NCBI GenBank assembly: GCA_027309085.1
Contig: DAIDDL010000003.1
Location: 1-51,633 of the forward strand
From: Sulfobacillus sp.
Lineage (GTDB): Bacteria > Bacillota > Sulfobacillia > Sulfobacillales > Sulfobacillaceae
Length of the DNA: 51,633 bases
Direction of reading: 5' to 3'
In this document: positions 33,348-41,727 of the stretch, one piece after another
How the letters are laid out: every line of letters begins with the position of its first letter
How positions within the stretch are numbered: position 1 is the first letter of the stretch
The notes under the pieces: model-generated
Databases searched by the model: none
What the model was told of the DNA's origin: nothing
Seen by the model: only the letters and a program-made list of their open reading frames with translations
Translations under genes and position numbers: made by a program

Positions 33348-34676
33348 ATGGGACTGACCAAAGCCGAAGTCTTAAAGCAAGCGCAAGCGATGAACGTCAA
33401 ATTCATACGCCTGCAATTCACTGACATCCTGGGAATCGTGAAAAATGTGGCGATCCCTCTGCATTCGCTGTCATCGGCACTCGACGGCAAAATCATGTTT
33501 GACGGCTCCTCTATTGAAGGATTTGTGCGTATTGAGGAATCCGACATGTACCTGGACCCGGATCCAGACACCTTCGCGGTGTTTCCCTGGGCTCCCAAAG
33601 AAGCCCTGACAGCCCGCCTGATGTGCGACATTAAAAATCCTGACGGCTCAGCGTTTGCCGGAGATCCGCGCACGACGTTGAAGCGGGTGATCCGTGAAGC
33701 TGAAGAAATGGGCTATAAAATTACTGTGGGCCCCGAACCTGAATTCTTCCTGTTCCAGCGCGATGACGACGGCAAAGCGACAACCCATACGGTCGACCAG
33801 GCGGGTTATTTTGACCTGTCCCCCGTCGATCTGGGAGAGGATATCCGGCGGGAAATTGTGTTGGCGCTGGAACAAATGGGTATTGTCATTGAAGCCACCC
33901 ACCACGAAGTCTCGCCGGGACAGCACGAAATTGACCTGCACTATGATGATGCTCTGACCACTGCCGATAACATTGTGACTTTCCGGTTTGTGGCCCGGAC
34001 GGTCGCCTTGCAGCATAACTTCCATGCAACCTTCATGCCCAAGCCGCTGCAGGGAGTCAATGGCTCCGGCCTTCACTTTCACCAGGCCCTTTTCCATGAC
34101 GGGGTCAATGCCTTTCAGGACCCCAAACATCCAGAGGGGATCAGCAAAGTCGGTCTGCGCTATATCGCTGGGTTAATTGACCACGCCAAGGCGTTTACAG
34201 CAGTGACCAACCCCTTGGTCAACTCCTACAAAAGGCTGGTGCCCGGATTCGAAGCCCCCGTGTATATCGCCTGGTCCATGGGCAACCGCAGTCCCATGAT
34301 CCGCGTCCCGCAGGCCCGGGGCGCTGCGACCCGCATTGAGCTGCGTTCTCCCGACCCTTCCGGGAATCCCTATCTGGCGCTAGCGGCGACCATTAAGGCC
34401 GGGCTTGACGGCATCCGGAGAAAACTGGATGCTCCGGCACCCGTGACACGGAACATTTACCGCATGAATGATTTTGAGCGCAAGGAATACGGCATTCAGA
34501 ATCTACCGGAGGATCTGGGCGAAGCTCTGGACTACTTTGAAAAGGACGGGGTGATGCGCGAGGCTCTCGGAGAGCACATCTTCTCGCGGTTTCTTGAAGC
34601 CAAGCGCATTGAGTGGGAAGTGTACCGGCAGCAGGTCCACGACTGGGAAGTGGATCAGTATCTCACGGTGTATTAA
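33348..34676 (+). CDS. glnA: Glutamine synthetase, type I
   Basis: A 442-aa GSI-alpha-type enzyme condensing ammonia and glutamate. Signatures: FDGSSIEGFVRIEESDMYL, GPEPEFFLF, ATHHEVSPGQHEIDL, PKPLQGVNGSGLHFHQ, NPLVNSYKRLVPGFEAP and RIELRSPDPSGNPYLALA. It lacks the adenylylation loop insertion of GSI-beta. GGAGGATTT precedes ATG 33348. A TATAAT at 33235-33240 lies about 110 bp upstream without a convincing -35. No glnR is adjacent, unlike Bacillus. Confidence 0.96.
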   Translation: MGLTKAEVLKQAQAMNVKFIRLQFTDILGIVKNVAIPLHSLSSALDGKIMFDGSSIEGFVRIEESDMYLDPDPDTFAVFPWAPKEALTARLMCDIKNPDGSAFAGDPRTTLKRVIREAEEMGYKITVGPEPEFFLFQRDDDGKATTHTVDQAGYFDLSPVDLGEDIRREIVLALEQMGIVIEATHHEVSPGQHEIDLHYDDALTTADNIVTFRFVARTVALQHNFHATFMPKPLQGVNGSGLHFHQALFHDGVNAFQDPKHPEGISKVGLRYIAGLIDHAKAFTAVTNPLVNSYKRLVPGFEAPVYIAWSMGNRSPMIRVPQARGAATRIELRSPDPSGNPYLALAATIKAGLDGIRRKLDAPAPVTRNIYRMNDFERKEYGIQNLPEDLGEALDYFEKDGVMREALGEHIFSRFLEAKRIEWEVYRQQVHDWEVDQYLTVY

Positions 34677-34700
34677 AGTCGGGGCGGTCCCATCACCGCT

Positions 34701-34747
34701 TGAAAAAGGTCCGATCTGATCTGCAGTGTCAGGCCGGCCCTTTTTCA
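34701..34747 (+). terminator. Terminator downstream of glnA
   Basis: Arms tgaaaaagg (34701-34709) and cctttttca (34739-34747) pair perfectly around a long internal loop that can fold further (ggtcc / ggcc). Its A-rich left arm and T-rich right arm make it suitable for both glnA and the convergent gene. Confidence 0.65.
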
Positions 34748-34769
34748 GTTTTCACCAGCGGCCGGTCCT

Positions 34770-35879
34770 TTAGCTCTTGTCGGCAGCGTTTTCCCGGGAT
34801 GAAGGCTGGCGGTGGGCGCGCTGGCGGATCAAGTCAATTTCCGTGGAGTCAATCGCCCGTTCAAAACGCCGGAATCCCGCGAGCTGAAATCCGTGGTCCT
34901 GTCCCAACCGGTGAATTTCCGACACTTTGGGCACCTCGATATCAGCGCCTAGAGTGAAATTCTCAAAACGCGAGGAAAGCGCCAGGATCATCGTTTCCGC
35001 CATGCACGCTTCCACCATTTTCGGAGGAAATCCAAAGTTGAATCCCATGTCCGCCTGACTGCCTGGCACTTCTATCACTCCGCCATCGAGCACCAGAACG
35101 TCAGGACGGGACTGGGTCACCACCGAGGAAATATTGCGGGGGCGGGCCACATCGGTAATCACGGCGCCTGCTTTCAGGTCCTGCGGCTCAATAATGGCTC
35201 CTGGGGCCGAGGAGACTGCGACAACAATGTCTGCGTCGCGCACAGCCGTGCGGGCATCGGTGGAGATATCCACAGACAGGTGCGGAAAGCGCTGGGTCAG
35301 TTCTGCGGCGAGCAGCGTCAGTGCATCGGCGTGCCGCGCCACGATGCGCAGATAACGAATGGACGGGGCCATCACAAAGCACGTAGCCCGCCCTATTGAC
35401 CCGGTCGCCCCAAGCACAGTGACCTCGGCAGAATTCAGCGTGATCCCCATGCGCCCAGCTGCCGCCAGCGTTCCTTCCACCGCGGTCGCGGTTGTATAGG
35501 AATTGCCCGTAGTCACGGGAATATGAAGGCGCTGGGCCAGGGTCACCCCACGGTCCCCGGCAATTTTGGTAAACGCCCCGAGCCCCAGAATTTCTGCACC
35601 TAAATCCTCAGCCATCTTTCCGGCCCGTTCCAACTTCTTCAGCACCCAGTCATAGGGGGAATTCATAATCACCTGAGGCGTGAGGGGCAGGCCAATCAGC
35701 CATCCTTCCAGATCCTCCCCGGTCAGAGACCTCACCCCCGTCACATGCCCCGCCACCACTGGGTGGACGTGTTTGAAGGCCGACTCCACCACCGACTGGG
35801 GGAGATATCTGGTAAATGCGTACTTCCTGGCAAAGTCGTCAAACCTCAGCGGGTGAAGAACAAATGCAAAGCGCCGCAA
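34770..35879 (-). CDS. Acyl-ACP-reductase-like dehydrogenase (COG5322)
   Basis: A 369-aa protein with the layout of long-chain acyl-ACP reductase / COG5322: an N-terminal domain (FAFVLHPLRFDDFARKY), the conserved LGLGAFTKIAGDRGVTLAQRL and TTGNSYTTATAVEG (active-site-loop region), then a Rossmann domain VTVLGATGSIGRATC. The cyanobacterial enzyme reduces acyl-ACP to aldehyde; here the substrate is unknown, and the catalytic Cys should be checked by alignment. TTG 35879 has CAGGAGGTGG upstream and fits; an ATG further up lies in the operator. Confidence 0.78.
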   Translation of the reverse strand: MRRFAFVLHPLRFDDFARKYAFTRYLPQSVVESAFKHVHPVVAGHVTGVRSLTGEDLEGWLIGLPLTPQVIMNSPYDWVLKKLERAGKMAEDLGAEILGLGAFTKIAGDRGVTLAQRLHIPVTTGNSYTTATAVEGTLAAAGRMGITLNSAEVTVLGATGSIGRATCFVMAPSIRYLRIVARHADALTLLAAELTQRFPHLSVDISTDARTAVRDADIVVAVSSAPGAIIEPQDLKAGAVITDVARPRNISSVVTQSRPDVLVLDGGVIEVPGSQADMGFNFGFPPKMVEACMAETMILALSSRFENFTLGADIEVPKVSEIHRLGQDHGFQLAGFRRFERAIDSTEIDLIRQRAHRQPSSRENAADKS

Positions 35880-35891
35880 CGGGCCACCTCC

Positions 35892-35911
35892 TGTGCACAA
35901 ATATGTGCACA
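35892..35911 (-). promoter_or_regulatory. TGTGCACA inverted-repeat operator
   Basis: Two copies of the self-palindromic TGTGCACA flank AATA (20 bp in all). On the minus strand it lies right after a TAGAAT -10 candidate and immediately before the AGGAGG of the gene at 35879, where a repressor would block transcription. Confidence 0.65.
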
Positions 35912-36011
35912 TTCTACCATACTGGGCCACAAACCAAAACCACTAGGGCCCTGGTCAGGACAGTGGCGTTGCCACAGCCTAAAACGCTCCGGCCTGATTT
36001 CACTCCGGCGT

Positions 36012-36050
36012 GTAAAAATGAGGCGCGGGCCTGCTGCCCCGCGCCTCATT
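36012..36050 (-). terminator. Intrinsic terminator of the pirin gene
   Basis: Perfect 13-bp stem aatgaggcgcggg (36017-36029) / cccgcgcctcatt (36038-36050), 8-nt loop, followed on the minus strand by TTTTTACA. It lies 42 bp after the pirin stop. Confidence 0.85.
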
Positions 36051-36091
36051 CTCTGCCCCCGCTTCGCTGCAAATCCGCCACACAGGGGATT

Positions 36092-37078
36092 TCAGTTGCT
36101 CCGGTCCGGCTCCCGGCGATATTCTGCTGCGGGAATCGAACCCATCTTGCCTGCCTGGTAATCATCAAAAGCCTGCACGATATCGGCATGGGTATTCATC
36201 ACAAAGGGACCATAAGACGCTATCGGCTCGCGAATGGGCTGGCCTCCCAGCAGCAATATCTCCAGCCGCTTGGTTGGTTCCGGCTGGGTGGGCGCAGCCA
36301 GGACAGTCAGCGCATTGCCAGGACCAAATTTTACTCCCTGGCCTTCGCGAACCAGCACGCCGGCCGGCCCTACACTCCCGGACCCGCTCAGCACATAGGC
36401 CAATGCGTTGAACTCCTCCGGCCACGGCAGCTGCAGCCTTGCCCCAGGCTCCAAGCTGGCGTGGATAAACGTAATAGGCGTCCACGTAGCCCCCGCCCCT
36501 TTATGTTCCCCTAATGAGCCAGCAATGAGACGAATGAGAGTGTCGCCACGTTCAGACACCACAATGGGAATGTGTTCCGATTCGAGACTCTGGTAGCGGG
36601 GCGGGGTCCACTTCAGCCGCTGGGGTAAATTGACCCAAAGTTGTATGCCGTGAAACAAGCCGCCTTTTTCCACAAACTTTTCCGGAGGCATTTCGTCGTG
36701 GAGAATGCCAGCCCCCGCCGTCATCCACTGCGTGGACCCATCTGTGATGAGCCCGCCCCCGCCCTGGGAATCATGATGGGCCATTGCCCCGTCGATGATG
36801 TACGTCACAGTTTCGAATCCCCGGTGCGGGTGCCATGGAGCCCCCTTGGCTTCACCGGGCGCATAGTCAACCGCTCCCAAATGATCCAGCAACAGAAATG
36901 GGTCGGCCTGCCGGAATCCTAGCGTTTGGGAGGGCCAGGGGCGGCGGACAGGAAATCCCGCCCCTTCAAGTAGAGAGGGAGCCGTCGACACCAGCTCGAC
37001 GGAGCGGTCTCTAACATTTTCCCGAGGTTCCCTGATGCGGGGTAAATCAATCCATATTTCTGGGGTGACAGCTGGCAT
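36092..37078 (-). CDS. Pirin-family cupin protein
   Basis: A 328-aa bicupin. The metal ligands are seen in APWHPHRGFETVTYIIDGAMAHHDSQG and MTAGAGILHDEM, and the C-terminal domain has RLEILLLGGQPIREPIASYGPFVMNT, a standard pirin ending. Pirins are Fe-dependent; some act as quercetinases or redox sensors. ATG 37078 with AGGAGG upstream is preferred over the longer frame from 37141. It is divergent from an HxlR regulator that probably controls it. Confidence 0.93.
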   Translation of the reverse strand: MPAVTPEIWIDLPRIREPRENVRDRSVELVSTAPSLLEGAGFPVRRPWPSQTLGFRQADPFLLLDHLGAVDYAPGEAKGAPWHPHRGFETVTYIIDGAMAHHDSQGGGGLITDGSTQWMTAGAGILHDEMPPEKFVEKGGLFHGIQLWVNLPQRLKWTPPRYQSLESEHIPIVVSERGDTLIRLIAGSLGEHKGAGATWTPITFIHASLEPGARLQLPWPEEFNALAYVLSGSGSVGPAGVLVREGQGVKFGPGNALTVLAAPTQPEPTKRLEILLLGGQPIREPIASYGPFVMNTHADIVQAFDDYQAGKMGSIPAAEYRREPDRSN

Positions 37079-37297
37079 ATGTGAATTCCTCCTTCTTCCT
37101 GTGTCGCGTCGTGCCGCAGTCCTCACGGTAGCCGGCCGCACCCGCTATCGCATCTTTGATGAAAATGGCTGAGAAAATTTTCCACTTGCCAATGTGCCAA
37201 AGCCTTAAAGACTAGGCTTGCCCCGAAGACCATTTGCTAACCAGAACTCCCACTTCTATTTATATATGCTCTCTTGCTTCCTTTTTGTCAACTGCTT

Positions 37298-37310
37298 ACT
37301 TATAATAAGT
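37298..37310. promoter_or_regulatory. Palindromic operator in the pirin-hxlR intergenic region
   Basis: ACTTATAATAAGT is a perfect 6-bp inverted repeat around a single A, extended by imperfect flanks (gcttactt / aagttta). It contains a TATAAT and lies about 25 bp before the HxlR start, so it suits autoregulation. Confidence 0.55.
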
Positions 37311-37331
37311 TTATAGCTAGAGGAGGCCTTC

Positions 37332-37712
37332 ATGGAAAACAGTGAGTTGTGTCCAAAATTCGAAGCAGCCGTCTCCTTGCTGAGCAAGCGCTGGGTCGGC
37401 CTTATCTGGGAAGTGCTGCTGGCGGGTCCTTACCGGTTCTCTCAAATTCAGACCCGGGTCCCGGCGATGAGCGACCGCATGCTGGCATTGCGGTTGAAGG
37501 AGATGGAACGCGCCGGCATTGTGTCGCGCAGCGTCATGGCTACCGCGCCCGTGCAGGTGGTGTATCAGCTCACGCCCAAGGGCCAGGATTTTGAGACGGT
37601 CCTCACAGCCATCCACCGCTGGGCCGACCATTGGCCCCTTCTCACGGCACCTGAAGGGACCGAGCCCTGTCCACTGAGTCCCGACTCCAAGACCACGAAT
37701 GACGGCATCTAA
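37332..37712 (+). CDS. HxlR-family transcriptional regulator
   Basis: A 126-aa winged-helix protein with the N-terminal conserved Cys (C7, LCPKFEAAVSLLSKRWVGLIWEVLLAG), recognition helix ISDRMLALRLKEMERAGIV-like segment (MSDRMLALRLKEMERAG), and wing YQLTPKGQDF. HxlR proteins often sense electrophiles, quinones or oxidants through the Cys. Gene begins behind GAGGAGG and is divergent from pirin, its likely target. Confidence 0.93.
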   Translation: MENSELCPKFEAAVSLLSKRWVGLIWEVLLAGPYRFSQIQTRVPAMSDRMLALRLKEMERAGIVSRSVMATAPVQVVYQLTPKGQDFETVLTAIHRWADHWPLLTAPEGTEPCPLSPDSKTTNDGI

Positions 37713-37765
37713 GGCAATAGGGCCCTATCCTATTGCTGACTGGTTGTGTATGGCCAAATGGAAAT

Positions 37766-37940
37766 GGCTCTTCCGCCTTTTGGTGTAAGTCTGATCCGAC
37801 GTCAAAATCCCGCGGTATAATTTGGACATTTCCTCTACAATAGAAGGTCCGCTATGTCGCTCTCGATTTTATCCACCGTGCTGACCTAAGACCTCACCAT
37901 AACGGACGATGGGCATTAGCTTTTTCTGACGTTGTGGATC
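37766..37940 (+). pseudogene. ISL3-type left end and transposase N-terminal remnant
   Basis: GGCTCTTCCGCC followed by TTTTGGTGTAA (37766-37788) is an ISL3-family terminal repeat, also found at 41727 (reversed) and 51557. A TATAAT-type promoter follows (around 37817), then ATG TCG CTC at 37854 beginning a frame that reads MSLSILSTVLT, stop, DLTITDDGH, stop, LFLTLWIGS, the same N-terminus as the ISL3 remnant at 41235-41727. Two in-frame stops and an abrupt switch near 37941 to unrelated Tn3-like sequence show that it is dead. Confidence 0.75.
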
Positions 37941-38285
37941 GGGTCATTTTACTCGCGACAAGTGCAAGGTTTGTTACAACGGATTTTTGGCCTCTTAGGC
38001 TTGCTCGGCTATCAATACCAATTTAGCCCGCGGCTCGCTGATATCGGGGAAGCCCGCTTTTGGCGCATGAACGCCGACACCGATTATGGCCTGGTCAACC
38101 GGCTTGCCCGTCAGGGGGATTCACCCCGACCTTGATCATGCGTCACTGGGAGGACATGTGGTCGCCGGATCTTTTAAGTGGAGCACCGTCAATGCCACGG
38201 CGCTCCTCCAGACTTTGCAACACGGCGGACGCCCGGTCACACAACCAGATAGGATATGTCCAGCGTCCTCCATGCAAGGCAATTA
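37941..38285 (+). pseudogene. Tn3-family transposase C-terminal fragment, frameshifted
   Basis: Across three frames the sequence reads FGLLGYQYQFSPRLADIGEA, then DTDYGLVNRLAR, LIMRHWEDM and VVAGSFKWSTVNATALLQTL, the order of Tn3 TnpA (FRFAPRLRDLGD ... IREHWDD..RLA.S.+.GTV.AS.+L+.L). At least two frameshifts are needed. It lies tail to tail with a resolvase gene, consistent with decay of one Tn3-type unit. Confidence 0.7.
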
Positions 38286-38289
38286 GACA

Positions 38290-38850
38290 TCATTCCCGTA
38301 CGACCTTTTTCAATGCCCGATAGAGTGTCGTCCGCGACACATGAAAGGCGTGGGCCACCTCTTCCATGGTCAGGTCGGAGTTCTCCAATTGCCGTTGCGC
38401 CATCCGAATCTGGTCGGTGGATAGTCGCGGGGGCCGGCCCCCTATCCGTCCGCGGGCCCGTGCTGCCGCTAATCCCGCGGTGGTGCGCTCCCGAATCAGC
38501 GAACGCTCAAACTCGGCCAGCGCCCCGACAATGTGAAAAATGAGCTGCCCGCCGGATGTCGTGGTGTCCATGTTTTCTTGGAGACTCCGGAAGCCGATGC
38601 CCTCCGTGTGCAGTTGTTGGACCACTTGGATGAGATGCGCCAACGACCGCCCCAGCCGATCGAGTTTCCAGACCACCAGGACGTCCCCGGATCGGGCATA
38701 GGCCAGGGCCTCGGAGAGCCCCGGTCGCTCGGTGGTGCTGCCGGACATTACATCCCGAAAGATTTTTTCACAGCCCAACTGCTGCAGCGCGTCTTCTTGC
38801 AGGGCCAGCGTTTGCTCGGCCGTCGACACGCGGGCATATCCGATAAACAT
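38290..38850 (-). CDS. Serine recombinase (resolvase/invertase, TnpR-like)
   Basis: A 186-aa small serine recombinase. Catalytic S9 in MFIGYARVS, then DVMSGSTTERPGL, VWKLDRLGRSLAHL, EFERSLIRERTTAGLAAARARGR, and a C-terminal helix-turn-helix (MEEVAHAFHVSRTTLYRAL). It resolves cointegrates of Tn3-type elements. ATG 38850 follows GGGAGGGA; the longer frame from 38943 enters the likely res region. It appears intact. Confidence 0.92.
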   Translation of the reverse strand: MFIGYARVSTAEQTLALQEDALQQLGCEKIFRDVMSGSTTERPGLSEALAYARSGDVLVVWKLDRLGRSLAHLIQVVQQLHTEGIGFRSLQENMDTTTSGGQLIFHIVGALAEFERSLIRERTTAGLAAARARGRIGGRPPRLSTDQIRMAQRQLENSDLTMEEVAHAFHVSRTTLYRALKKVVRE

Positions 38851-39100
38851 GAGAATCCCTCCCCTTCTAGTGTTGCAGAACTCAGGCGCACTGTCTATTC
38901 TGAAACACGAGGTTTTGCAACAGCGTTTTGCAACATCCCGCATGCGGGTTGCGGGGATCGGGAGATCTCTCGAACGAGCGTTTCATAAACGGTCGTTTTT
39001 GCGACAGAGGCAAACATCGAGAAAACTACTAGGTGTGCGGGATCCTTGACCGCCTCCAACTTCCTCCGTTTATAATTCTTTATGACCGAATACATAATTC
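38851..39100. other. Candidate res site region upstream of the resolvase
   Basis: Contains repeated TTTTGCAACA (two near-adjacent copies around 38913-38935) and tgtctattctgaaac and cgtttcataaacggtcg-type dyads, the spacing and position expected for TnpR binding sites. The subsites could not be assigned firmly. Confidence 0.4.
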
Positions 39101-39464
39101 ACCTGCGAATATTGCGTCTACTTAAGTCGCCGCTTACCCGATATTGACACGCGAAGTCTGGGTCACAGGAAACATTAGGAGTACGGGGTACCAGTATGTA
39201 CCTATCCAAGCATACAAAGCTCACAAGAATTTTATCAATTTTGGTCCTTCCTTGAGATGTTGCTGTGCTAAACTAAAAGTGGAAATTTACTCTCCTTACA
39301 ATTTCACACAAACTAAGTAAACGTCACTAACATTGACATCTAAGCTCTCTGAAAAATATCTGAACTCTTCCAGATTTTGTTGCTCGCAATGTCTGTAAAA
39401 TCCTATCATTGCGGGTCGCGTCCAAGCTCTTTAACCGCAGAATCTTTTTCAGATTATCGAGAAC
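39101..39464. other. Gap upstream of the M20 pseudogene
   Basis: AT-rich with no supported gene. TTGACA (39333-39338) and ATATCT 17 bp downstream form a weak promoter candidate for the M20 gene remnant. Confidence 0.4.
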
Positions 39465-40464
39465 ATGGAGAAGGATCTGCGGAATTTAGCCCACACGATC
39501 CATGCGTACCATGAAATCAAATTTGAAGAATACCGTTCGGCCGAAGCTCTGTACCACTGGTTAGAAGCTCAGGACTTTAAGGTTGAGAAAACTGTGGGCG
39601 GCCTCGAGACGGCCTTTGTTGCTTCCAAGACCTTAGGTACAGGAGGCCCAAAACTTGATTTCTTGTCAGAATATGACGCGCTTCCTGAAATTGGACATGC
39701 GTGCGGCCACAATCTAATTGCTACGATGTCTGCTGGAGCAGGTGCCTCTTTAAGCCTATGGCTACAACAGCATAAAATCCCTGGTCACATCGCCATCATT
39801 GGATGTCCCACCGAGGAAGGTGGCGGTGGTAAAAGTTACCTTCCAGAGGCTGGCGTCTTCGAGGGCGTCGATGCAGCCTTGATGCTGCATCCGGCAGCTT
39901 TTGATGAGGTCCGGCCAGAATATCTGGCTCGCGAAGGTATCGATATTGAGTTTGTGGGCCGAGCCGCCCATGCAGCGGCAGCCCCGCAATACGGTTTCAA
40001 TGCCCTCGATGCGGTCGTGACATTCTATCAAATGGTGAACTCCTTGCGTCAACGCCTCTTTGCTCAGGAGCGACTCCACGGCATCATCACCCATGGCGAG
40101 GATTCTCCCAATGTCATTCCTGAGTACACGTCTGCCCGATTTCTAGTGAGATCGGACCGAAATGACCGGGTCGAGAAACTCTTAGCTGATGTACTAACGG
40201 CCGCTCAGTCCGCTGCTGAGGGAACTGGGTGCCAGATGTCATGGCGGCGTTTTGTTCCCCGGTATGAAACAATGCGGCACAAACCCCGTGCTCAGTCGGG
40301 TCGCTGATGGTATTTATCCTCTATGGGGGAGAAAGCCAAACGCTGTAGCCCAGCCTCATGGATCGACTGATATGGGCAATGTGAGCCAGTTTATGCCGAG
40401 CCTCCACGCCAATATTGGACTAGGGCAAGACCTCGTCGCACACACGAGGGATTTCTGCAGCTGA
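39465..40464 (+). pseudogene. M20-family amidohydrolase (AbgB/HipO-like), frameshifted
   Basis: The first frame (to about 40265) encodes an M20 amidohydrolase: VGGLETAFVA, LSEYDALPEIGHACGHNLIA (metal ligands), TEEGGGGKSYL, and a dimerisation domain with GRAAHAAAAPQYGFNALDA. The rest lies in another frame (about 40252-40464), including HGSTDMGNVSQFMPSLHANI, the second metal-ligand block. It ends shortly after HTRDF with a stop well short of the usual C-terminus. A frameshift near 40265 and early end make it inactive as read. Confidence 0.85.
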
Positions 40465-40500
40465 TTCCCATGTCGGATTTGAAGCCATGCGCGACGGTGC

Positions 40501-40692
40501 AAGGACGCTATTGAATATGCCGGTAGGGATCAGGATTATCAGCGCGCAAGTTTCTTAGCGGAACGTCTGGGCGAGGCCTATGATATTCGGTATGACAGCG
40601 GCAAGGCCTGGTATAAAGACGCTATTGAATATGCGAAACGAGATCGAGATACTGACAGAGTGGAGGAGTTATCGAGAATGTTAAATCGTTAA
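40501..40692 (+). pseudogene. Coding remnant with repeated DAIEYA unit
   Basis: A 63-codon frame with no start codon reads KDAIEYAGRDQDYQRASFLA and later WYKDAIEYAKRDRDTDRVEE, ending LSRMLNR. The KDAIEYA-x-RD motif occurs twice 38 codons apart, so it is a duplicated helical unit. The upstream part is missing, and the family is not recognised. Confidence 0.45.
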
Positions 40693-40713
40693 CATCCCGC
40701 TAAAAGAGTTTTC

Positions 40714-40756
40714 ATAACGTCGGAAATCCTTGCGGGTCAAGGATTTCCGACGTTAT
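40714..40756. repeat. Perfect 18-bp hairpin
   Basis: Arms ataacgtcggaaatcctt (40714-40731) and aaggatttccgacgttat (40739-40756) around a 7-nt loop; 22 bp after the coding remnant's stop. Confidence 0.7.
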
Positions 40757-40784
40757 CTATCTGGTGTTTCCTATCACCAGATAG
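40757..40784. repeat. Second hairpin abutting the first
   Basis: Arms ctatctggtg (40757-40766) and caccagatag (40775-40784), 10 bp, 8-nt loop. It begins at the very next base after the 18-bp hairpin. Confidence 0.65.
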
Positions 40785-41234
40785 TGGTAAATAGGTGACG
40801 CGCCATTTTTTCTTCCTCTGAGGGTGATGGCTACTGTCGGGGGTGCGCTCGACACTTCCTGCTCGCATGCCAACCGATTCTGGGGGTACCCTTGTTGTTC
40901 ACCAGTCACTATGCCTTTGCGGGTTGGCCTTTGGTGCCGCTCACCGGATTTAAAACGACCCCGCACTTTGCGTTTGGGCGTCCGTTACGTCCGGGGTGGC
41001 GTGAGCGATTGGCAGTGTCCTCTGCCCGGGCTTAAGTAATGTTTCCGATCTCTCGCCCCTCCCCACTATTCGGGAGAGGGGCGAGAGTGTTTCGGCTATC
41101 ACATAATGCCTCCCAGTGGACGGCAGGGGGGAGAAACAACAGGACCGCATGGCGGCGGGTCGTGCGTCCGTGTCCCCAACACGGAGTAAACCAGGGCTTT
41201 GGGCCCATTCGTGCGTCCACGCGATGGTGAGGAT
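40785..41234. other. Degraded stretch
   Basis: No supported gene. A rightward frame near 40855-41037 reads ILGVPLLFTSHYAFAGWPLV and GFKTTPHFAFGRPLRP, protein-like but without start or recognised family. A 12-bp hairpin ctctcgcccctc / gaggggcgagag lies at 41050-41061 / 41076-41087. Confidence 0.4.
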
Positions 41235-41727
41235 CAACATCCTGAAAAAATGGCCCGGGCGGCCACTTCTTCGGCACTCGTCGTCCAGGCCCAGTCGGCC
41301 ATCCCCTCCGCCAAACGCGTCGACCGCCGACCATAGGCCGGCACCCAGGGCGTCAACCGCATACAGAAAATGCGTTGCGGACAGTCCGGATTGTCACACT
41401 ACCATTTCGGGACCACCAGGTCCACGGAAACCGTCGCATCACTCCACGGCAGATCATGCACTTGGCGCGAATACCTGCTGTGACAACGGGACGAGACCTG
41501 GCCACAGTGAGGGCACGGAGCACATGCCGCCGCGATCCAGAGAGTCAGAAAAAACTGGTGCCCATCATCCGTGATCGTGAGGTCATCGTGAGGTCTTGGG
41601 TCGGCACGGCGAGCAAAATGGAGAGCGACATAGCGGACCTCGCATGGTAATATTTGGAATATATGTCCTTATTATACTGCGAGATTTCGACATCAGATAA
41701 TTTTTACACCAAAAGTGCGGAAGAGCC
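41235..41727 (-). pseudogene. ISL3-family transposase N-terminal remnant with left end
   Basis: Read leftward: an ISL3 terminal repeat (41727-41704), a TATAAT-type promoter, ATG 41631 (MSLSILLAVPTQDLT), then the zinc-binding N-terminus APCPHCGQVSSRCHSRYSRQ, HDLPWSDATVSVDLVV, stop, CDNPDCPQRIFCMRL, and YGRRSTRLAEGMADWAW. Defects are a short internal duplication (GACCTCACGAT-type) shifting the frame near 41580, an in-frame TAG, and loss of everything after about residue 130, including the DDE domain. Clearly inactive. Confidence 0.85.

Noticed and set aside
36110-36150. gggaatcgaaccc resembling a tRNA T-arm
   Set aside because: It lies inside the pirin coding sequence and no cloverleaf can be built around it.
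38895-39095. 66-aa minus-strand frame upstream of the resolvase
   Set aside because: It overlaps the candidate res region and has no ribosome binding site or family.
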